DNA from: Aerococcus mictus
GTDB lineage: Bacteria; Bacillota; Bacilli; Lactobacillales; Aerococcaceae
Length of the DNA: 64,000 nt
Direction: 5' to 3'
Assembly: GCF_003286595.3 (NCBI RefSeq)
Contig: NZ_CP132985.1
Location: 1,302,001 to 1,366,000, forward strand
Shown: positions 59,320 to 64,000 of the stretch, in pieces
Numbering within the stretch: the stretch's first letter is position 1
Layout of the letters: each line of letters starts with the position of its first letter
Notes under the pieces: model-generated
Seen by the model: only the letters and a program-made list of their open reading frames with translations
Told to the model about the DNA's origin: nothing
Database searches by the model: none
Position numbers and translations under genes: made by a program

Positions 59320-59590
59320 TGCTGACTGCCTCCACTTCTTCTTGACCAGGAACATAGGCGGTTCCCTGGATAAAATTCACTTGCTCTGTTTTTTCTTGGC
59401 CGACGCTATCTAGAATATCAGCGTACAGGGTTTCCTGTTGGTCAAGGGCAACTTGCTGGCGGTTGAAGTGCCCGATCTGTAAGGGAATCATGGTAACAAA
59501 CAATGACACAAAGGAAGCAATTAAAAATAAAGAAACTAGGGCTTCGACCAGCATAAAGCCAGCCTTATTCCTTACGTTTTTCCACCACAT
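59288..59590 (-). CDS. comGE: Competence pseudopilin ComGE
   Basis: 100 residues. 'NKAGFMLVEALVSLFLIASFVSLFVTMIPLQ' is a class 3 signal (G-FMLVEA) plus helix. The remaining 65 residues are acidic. Order and overlap with comGD (26 bases) and comGF fit the operon. Minor pseudopilin of the DNA-uptake pilus. Confidence 0.85.
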   Translation of the reverse strand: MWWKNVRNKAGFMLVEALVSLFLIASFVSLFVTMIPLQIGHFNRQQVALDQQETLYADILDSVGQEKTEQVNFIQGTAYVPGQEEVEAVSIELESVEDLE

Positions 59591-60017
59591 ACTTGCCCAC
59601 TCCTAACTGAAATTTCACCATGTAACGTCCTTGAGGATAGCGTAGGGTAACCGTTCGCGGCTGGATATAACCGGTCCCTGGTTGGATGCTGACCTTTTGG
59701 TAGGACTGGATTCGGGTACCTTTGGGTAAGAGGATAATATCTTTTATATAAGGATCTTGTCCCTCCTTGGCCTGCATAATCCGTACCTGGTCAGAGAGAA
59801 AATAAAGATAGTAGTATTCGCCCTTGATAATGGCCTCCTTCTGACAGGCTTCATAGCTCTGCAAGATTTTCTGGAGGCAGGTTTCAACAGCTAAATTTTG
59901 ACTGGCCTTTTGGCTTTGAATCATGGTTACCGTAAAGATCACCCCCACAATAAATAAGGTTAAAACCATGGACAGGAGGGTCATCCCTGCCTTGGCCTGT
60001 ACTTGCTTAAACTTCAT
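59565..60017 (-). CDS. comGD: Competence pseudopilin ComGD
   Basis: 150 residues. 'QAKAGMTLLSMVLTLFIVGVIFTVTMIQSQ' is the prepilin processing site and helix (G-MTLLSM, with Ser replacing the usual Glu5). Then an alpha/beta pilin domain ('CLQKILQSYEACQKEAIIKG', 'YIKDIILLPKGTRIQSYQKV'). Starts 2 bases after comGC ends. Confidence 0.85.
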   Translation of the reverse strand: MKFKQVQAKAGMTLLSMVLTLFIVGVIFTVTMIQSQKASQNLAVETCLQKILQSYEACQKEAIIKGEYYYLYFLSDQVRIMQAKEGQDPYIKDIILLPKGTRIQSYQKVSIQPGTGYIQPRTVTLRYPQGRYMVKFQLGVGKYVVEKRKE

Positions 60018-60019
60018 GC

Positions 60020-60343
60020 TTACTCAGCGGATATGGAATTGAAGCGGTCTGCTTGCTCTTGGCTTAAGTATTCTTCTGCCACCAATTGGTCAATTGTCCC
60101 CTCTTGACCATCATGGTCATTTTTGTAGAGGATCTGCTGGGTTTCAACAGTTTGTATGAGGGCTTCGTCCCCGGTTTCCTGGGCACTGTCTCTTTGGTTC
60201 ATGATATTAGGTAAAAAGAGTAAGATCAGTAAGCCTAAAATAAAGAGGACAACGATCATTTCTAAAAGGGTAAAACCCTCTTGCTTATGGACACCTAATT
60301 TTTTCATCATTCGATTCGCTTTATGATTTAAGACATTCATCAT
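60020..60343 (-). CDS. comGC: Major competence pseudopilin ComGC
   Basis: 107 residues. 'KQEGFTLLEMIVVLFILGLLILLFLPNIM' is the classic G-FTLLEM prepilin signal and helix, followed by 'DEALIQTVETQQILYKNDHDGQ' and 'LVAEEYLSQEQADRF'. Main subunit of the transformation pilus. Three upstream Met codons (60343, 60340, 60310) leave the exact start open. Overlaps comGB by 4 bases. Confidence 0.92.
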   Translation of the reverse strand: MMNVLNHKANRMMKKLGVHKQEGFTLLEMIVVLFILGLLILLFLPNIMNQRDSAQETGDEALIQTVETQQILYKNDHDGQEGTIDQLVAEEYLSQEQADRFNSISAE

Positions 60344-61425
60344 CCTGGTATCTCTCCTATCATATTAAACATGGGTAGCATCAACATCAGATAAATGGTT
60401 ACGATAAATAGAGCAATCACGATAAATAAGCCATTCTGAATCCAACGCATGAGGAGTTTGACCTGGTCTTGGTAATTCTTCAGACAGCGCTGACTGTAAA
60501 GACGCATCTTGAGCGCCAATTGACTCAGTAACTCCCCCTGGTGGACAATGGCGGGAAATTCCCGGGTAAAAATATTAACCGCCCTTAGCTGGCCCACAAT
60601 GGCCTGCCCTTCTTCATAAGAATGAGCTAGATAGTGGCCAAAGTCATAGAGGAAAGGAACTTCTTCTTGCTGGCTAAAGGTATCAATAATCTGTTTAATG
60701 GAATAGCCCACCTGGAAGAGCTGGCTAAATTCATAGGCAAAGTAATAGGTGTAATAAAGCCGCAAAAGTCTGCCTAAAATTGGAATTTTAACCAAGGTCT
60801 GGGCTTGAACCAAGGGGCCCACCTTTCGCTTCCAAAGTTGAAAAAGCAAATAGAAAACCACTAGCGCCACGACAAAAATTCCTAAAAGTAAGGGGAGGTT
60901 TTCCAAGCACCAAAAGAGTAAACCTAGGACTCCAGAGTCAGGACTGGCTTGGAGGCGGTCAAATTGAGGTAAGACAAATCCCCGCATTCCCAGAAGCATG
61001 GCTAAAAGTAAGACCACTAGAAAGACCGGATAGCGTAAGCTTTGCCTGATAGTGGCTTGCTGCTGGGCTCTCTCCTTGAGATAGGAACTGATGGTCTTTA
61101 GGCCTGGAGCAAAATCACCCCAGCGTTCAGCGACTTGGATTTGGAATTGAATATCCTTAGCCAGTTTCATTTCTCCAGTGGTTTCATAGAAAAAATGCCC
61201 TTCAATTAATAAGGCCTCCATGGCTTTAAAGGTCTCTTCCTCCTTGGGATAGAGGGCAGCCAAGAAGGAAAAGATATCAATCATTTGAAAACCTTCCATT
61301 AACATGTCAGCGATATAGGCAAGCACTTCCGCTTGGAGGCTTTTATTCCAAGAGGAAGTAATTTCATAATTAGCAATTTTCTTCCAATTGATAGGCCGCC
61401 AAAAGTTCGGCTTGGATTTTTCCAT
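60340..61425 (-). CDS. comGB: Pilus inner-membrane platform protein ComGB
   Basis: 361 residues of the T2SF/PilC family. Three membrane helices ('YPVFLVVLLLAMLLGMRGFVLP', 'LPLLLGIFVVALVVFYLLFQLW', 'NGLFIVIALFIVTIYLMLMLPMFNMIGEIPG') around two cytoplasmic GspF domains. Anchors the ComGA ATPase. The start overlaps comGA by 56 bases, a long overlap that suggests tight coupling, or a later true start. Confidence 0.9.
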   Translation of the reverse strand: MEKSKPNFWRPINWKKIANYEITSSWNKSLQAEVLAYIADMLMEGFQMIDIFSFLAALYPKEEETFKAMEALLIEGHFFYETTGEMKLAKDIQFQIQVAERWGDFAPGLKTISSYLKERAQQQATIRQSLRYPVFLVVLLLAMLLGMRGFVLPQFDRLQASPDSGVLGLLFWCLENLPLLLGIFVVALVVFYLLFQLWKRKVGPLVQAQTLVKIPILGRLLRLYYTYYFAYEFSQLFQVGYSIKQIIDTFSQQEEVPFLYDFGHYLAHSYEEGQAIVGQLRAVNIFTREFPAIVHQGELLSQLALKMRLYSQRCLKNYQDQVKLLMRWIQNGLFIVIALFIVTIYLMLMLPMFNMIGEIPG

Positions 61426-62374
61426 GGGTATAAGCCTCCTGCAATTTACTATTTAAAGACTTAAAGTCACTGGCCACTTCTCCCTTAGTGAGGTAGAGGG
61501 CCAACATGCGGGCATTCATCCATTCACAAAAAAGTTGCCGCGACACTCCTTCTCCTTTGACAGGAATGAGGCGCTGAGAAGCTACAAACAAGAGCGTTTG
61601 CAGTAGTTGTTCTTGGCTCAGTCCCAATTCCTTGAGACGGCCAATGACGCCGATACAGTTCTTGGCATGGATGGTGGCAATCACCAAGTGCCCGGTTAAG
61701 GCTGCCCGCATCACCATCTGAGCAGTTTCTTCATCACGAATTTCACCGATCAAGAGAATATCGGGATGGTGGCGGAGACTGGCCTTGATCAAGCGTTCAT
61801 AAGTTAATCCTGCCTTGCGGTTGACTGAGATCTGTAGAAAGTTGGCTTCCTTAATTTCGACCGGGTCCTCCATGGTGATCACCTGGCAGGCGCGTTCCTG
61901 GTAGACCTCTCTTAAGAGATGATAGATGGTTGACGTCTTTCCCGAGGCCACCGGGCCAGAGAAAAGCATGAGTCCACTTTTTCGATAAAGGTATTTCTTC
62001 ATCTCAACTAAGTCTTTAGCCTCTCGCTCACTGTAATGCCACTGACTTTGGTCATAGAGCAGACGGATCACCAAGGATTCCTGCATAAGGTAGTTGGCTA
62101 AGGTGGACAGCCTGAGTTCAATGTCTCCTTGGTCTAATTGATAGATCAAGGCCCCTTCTTGAGGTAAACGTTGCTCGCCCACATCTAAATGACTAATATA
62201 CTTCAAATAGCGAATCCAACGGCTTCCAAAGTCTAAGTCAAACTGGCGCACCGGCTTTAGGATTCCCTCTTGGCGAAAATAGACTTGGTAAAGGCCCCTT
62301 TCTGGCAAGAGATGGATATCATCCACCCGAGCTTGGTAGGCTTCCTTGAGTATTTCTTGAGTGACTTCCTGCAA
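61370..62374 (-). CDS. comGA: Competence pilus assembly ATPase ComGA
   Basis: 334 residues of the GspE/PilB family. Walker A 'LLFSGPVASGKTSTIYHLL' (with the family GxxxxGKT), Asp box 'VITMEDPVEI', Walker B 'ILLIGEIRDEETAQMVMRAALTGH' and His box 'LVIATIHAK'. TTG start 62374 with AGGAGGG 5 bases upstream. Head of the seven-gene comG operon, which codes for the DNA-uptake pseudopilus; no streptococcal ComX (TACGAATA) box was seen upstream. Confidence 0.93.
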   Translation of the reverse strand: MQEVTQEILKEAYQARVDDIHLLPERGLYQVYFRQEGILKPVRQFDLDFGSRWIRYLKYISHLDVGEQRLPQEGALIYQLDQGDIELRLSTLANYLMQESLVIRLLYDQSQWHYSEREAKDLVEMKKYLYRKSGLMLFSGPVASGKTSTIYHLLREVYQERACQVITMEDPVEIKEANFLQISVNRKAGLTYERLIKASLRHHPDILLIGEIRDEETAQMVMRAALTGHLVIATIHAKNCIGVIGRLKELGLSQEQLLQTLLFVASQRLIPVKGEGVSRQLFCEWMNARMLALYLTKGEVASDFKSLNSKLQEAYTHGKIQAELLAAYQLEENC

Positions 62375-62718
62375 ATTATCCCTCCTATTCCTTCATTAAA
62401 TACTATGAATGACTTAGGCGTTAACCGCCTACTTATTGGTCCGCAAAACTCTTCACTTTTTATTTTTAATTTTCTCAGCTTTTTAAGCTAAAAATCAGTT
62501 TGCTGAACTCTCATCCGTCTGAGACCAAAAATGTCAAATAGCTAAAGCGCTATCATTTTTCTCCATGCAAAAATCGTCAGCGAATGCCGACTTTTTACTG
62601 TTTTTTCAAGATTTAATCCCGGGTAAAAATGACTTTAATTGCCTTCTGTCCTATAATGAATTGCAGAGCTCAAACTGGCTTTGTGCTTATAAAATAAAAA
62701 AGAAGGATGGTGGAATAG
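62375..62718. other. Divergent intergenic region between comGA and the V-ATPase operon
   Basis: 344 bases. A plus-strand -10 TATAAT (62652-62657) with a weak -35 TGACTT (62630-62635, 16-base spacer) could serve the V-ATPase operon. A hairpin AAAAATCG...CGACTTTTT lies near 62568-62598. No open frame with a ribosome site. The comGA promoter must be here but was not identified. Confidence 0.5.
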
Positions 62719-63048
62719 ATGGATAAAATCATAGAGCAATTGCACCATATGGAAGTTGATGCCAATCGTCATCTTGAGAGTGTTCAAGAAGAAAAATTAG
62801 CCTTGCGTCAAGACTATGACCAAAAAAAAGCTGATTATAAGAAACAAGCTCAAGCAAAATATGACGAAGAATTAGCCAGGGTCCAAGCCCGTAACCAAGA
62901 CTTACGCGAGAAACGTACCCAAGACTTGCAAGCAAGCTACAACCGACAAATGGAGCAAATCAAACAGCTCGTTGATCATGATCAAGACAGCTACCTCAAG
63001 GATTTCTTCAATCAATTACAGGCACTCGGAGTGACAGGCGATGACTAA
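62719..63048 (+). CDS. V-type ATPase stalk subunit (G/H-like coiled coil)
   Basis: 109 residues, almost wholly one charged coiled coil ('LHHMEVDANRHLESVQEEK', 'YDEELARVQARNQDLREKRT', 'QIKQLVDHDQDSYLKDFFNQL'). A small coiled-coil gene of this type often begins V/A-type ATPase operons and forms the peripheral stalk with subunit E. AGAAGGATGG precedes ATG 62719. It overlaps the next gene by 8 bases. The call depends on the neighbour; by sequence alone it is just a coiled coil. Confidence 0.7.
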   Translation: MDKIIEQLHHMEVDANRHLESVQEEKLALRQDYDQKKADYKKQAQAKYDEELARVQARNQDLREKRTQDLQASYNRQMEQIKQLVDHDQDSYLKDFFNQLQALGVTGDD

Positions 63049-64000
63049 CTATACCGCTATCAACACCAAGGTCCGGGCCATGAAAGGGAGCCTCGTCTTG
63101 ACTCCAGAAGAAATCGATGACCGCTTAGCAGGTTATACTTTGTCAGACCTCTACCAGGTCCTCGACCAATTGCCCTCCTACCACCAAGTGATGCCCAGCG
63201 AACAGAACAAGCTTGACCTCACTGCGGAAAACTTGATTGAACTGATTGATCGGGGCTTGCGCTATGACTTTCTCAAGCTCTACCGCTTTTCTGGTTTCGA
63301 ACAACGGGCGGCCTTGTCAGTCTATGGGATTCGTTTTGAACGTGAATTTATCACCAAGGTGCTCAGAGGCTTGGAACGCCAAGAATCGGTACCCTTTGTC
63401 GTTAACCCCTTTACTGACTACTTGGAAAAACACCGCCACTTTCATATCGGTGAACTAATTACCAAGACATCGGTCCTTGATGCGATTGATACCTTTAGAG
63501 ATACCGATTACGGTAAATTCTTTGAGGATTATCATGATTATTTCCATGACCACGACTACAACCATTACATTATCAGTACCGTCTTTGAACAATACTGTGC
63601 GGTCTTGGTTTGGAAGAAGGCCAGTCGGGTACTTAATGATAAGGCCCTGACCCGCTTTAAGAAGTTATTTGGTAGAGAGATGGACTTAGCCAATATCCGG
63701 ACCATTTTTCGTTTGAAATTCTACTATAAGGTGGATGAGAACTTTATCCGCTCCCAACTCTTTAGCCCAGGTCGCTATCTCAATGAAGCTAATATCAGTG
63801 CCCTCCTGGCTAGCCAGGACAAGAACAGCTTCTTCAATCTCTTGACCAATTTGGGTTACCAAGATTTATTCAAGAGTGGGGAGAATAAGGTCGTAGGATT
63901 GAAGCAACAAAAGGCTTGGTTAAAGACCATTGAACACCGCTTCGCTAAGAGTTTACCGCAGTCGGTTTTACCCCTCTTTGACTATCTCAGCCTCAAAGAA
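63041..64000 (+). CDS. ntpC: V-type ATPase subunit C (AC39 family), cut by window edge
   Basis: 320 codons are visible from ATG 63041 (GGAGTG 7 bases upstream), open at the right edge. 'NYTAINTKVRAMKGSLVLTPEEIDDRLA' and 'ERQESVPFVVNPFTDYLEKH ... LRGLERQ' with repeated helical pairs fit the AC39/subunit C (central-stalk d-type) family that links the rotor to the membrane ring. In many Gram-positive operons subunits I and K come first, so finding C right after the coiled-coil gene is a rearranged order. The product is probably a sodium or proton pumping V-ATPase. Confidence 0.72.
   Translation, partial: MTNYTAINTKVRAMKGSLVLTPEEIDDRLAGYTLSDLYQVLDQLPSYHQVMPSEQNKLDLTAENLIELIDRGLRYDFLKLYRFSGFEQRAALSVYGIRFEREFITKVLRGLERQESVPFVVNPFTDYLEKHRHFHIGELITKTSVLDAIDTFRDTDYGKFFEDYHDYFHDHDYNHYIISTVFEQYCAVLVWKKASRVLNDKALTRFKKLFGREMDLANIRTIFRLKFYYKVDENFIRSQLFSPGRYLNEANISALLASQDKNSFFNLLTNLGYQDLFKSGENKVVGLKQQKAWLKTIEHRFAKSLPQSVLPLFDYLSLKE

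Overview
The window looks like a chromosomal segment of a low-GC Gram-positive coccus of the order Lactobacillales. Aerococcaceae, probably Aerococcus, is the best guess. This is inferred from gene content (comG competence operon, V-type ATPase, capsule module of the LCP/Wzd/Wze/Wzh type, LPxTG surface protein, lipoproteins with Ser-rich linkers), strong AGGAGG ribosome sites and TTGACA/TATAAT promoters; no species marker is present. Most genes lie on the minus strand.

1-17.5 kb is mostly housekeeping: partial PepO, a class I amidotransferase hydrolase, LOR-family protein, an H-protein-like lipoyl carrier, an ArsC/Spx-like protein, a RodA/FtsW protein, YihY, a lipoprotein, ribokinase, VanZ, HAD phosphatase plus DeoR regulator, tRNA-Glu, aminopeptidase N, a small membrane protein plus HTH pair with paired operators, polyphosphate kinase 2, a DUF2188 protein behind two NrdR-like boxes, a DnaQ-type exonuclease, and an ascorbate-type PTS operon (IIA-IIB-IIC). 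That PTS operon has a leader with two predicted tiny ORFs and a terminator.

18-26.6 kb is an AT-rich accessory region: a large LPxTG protein, a lipoprotein, a three-gene unit headed by a Panacea (DUF4065) protein followed by a four-helix membrane protein and an unrecognised protein, then a MazEF module. MazEF is flanked on both sides by decayed 3' pieces of UDP-glucose dehydrogenase genes. The three-gene Panacea unit is my main candidate for a little-described toxin-antitoxin or defence system.

26.9-39.9 kb is a Wzx/Wzy-type capsule or exopolysaccharide locus read right to left: LCP ligase, Wzd, Wze, Wzh, initiating sugar transferase, RmlB, UDP-galactopyranose mutase, DUF4422 protein, GT2, GT52-like transferase, polymerase, flippase. 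Base composition drops sharply after Wzh, as expected where conserved regulators meet exchangeable serotype genes.

40-46.2 kb carries an FAD/FMN fumarate reductase-like protein and a two-component system wrapped around an ABC transporter (peptide-antibiotic resistance type), with palindromic repeats, followed by tRNA-Arg. 46.5-57.6 kb is a compact housekeeping run: hflX, miaA, recN, tlyA, ispA, xseB, xseA, folD, nusB, an Asp23-family protein, efp and an Xaa-Pro peptidase. 57.9-62.4 kb is the full comGA-GG pilus operon, whose last gene is unusually long and appears to use a non-standard start codon. The right edge opens a V-type ATPase operon on the plus strand.
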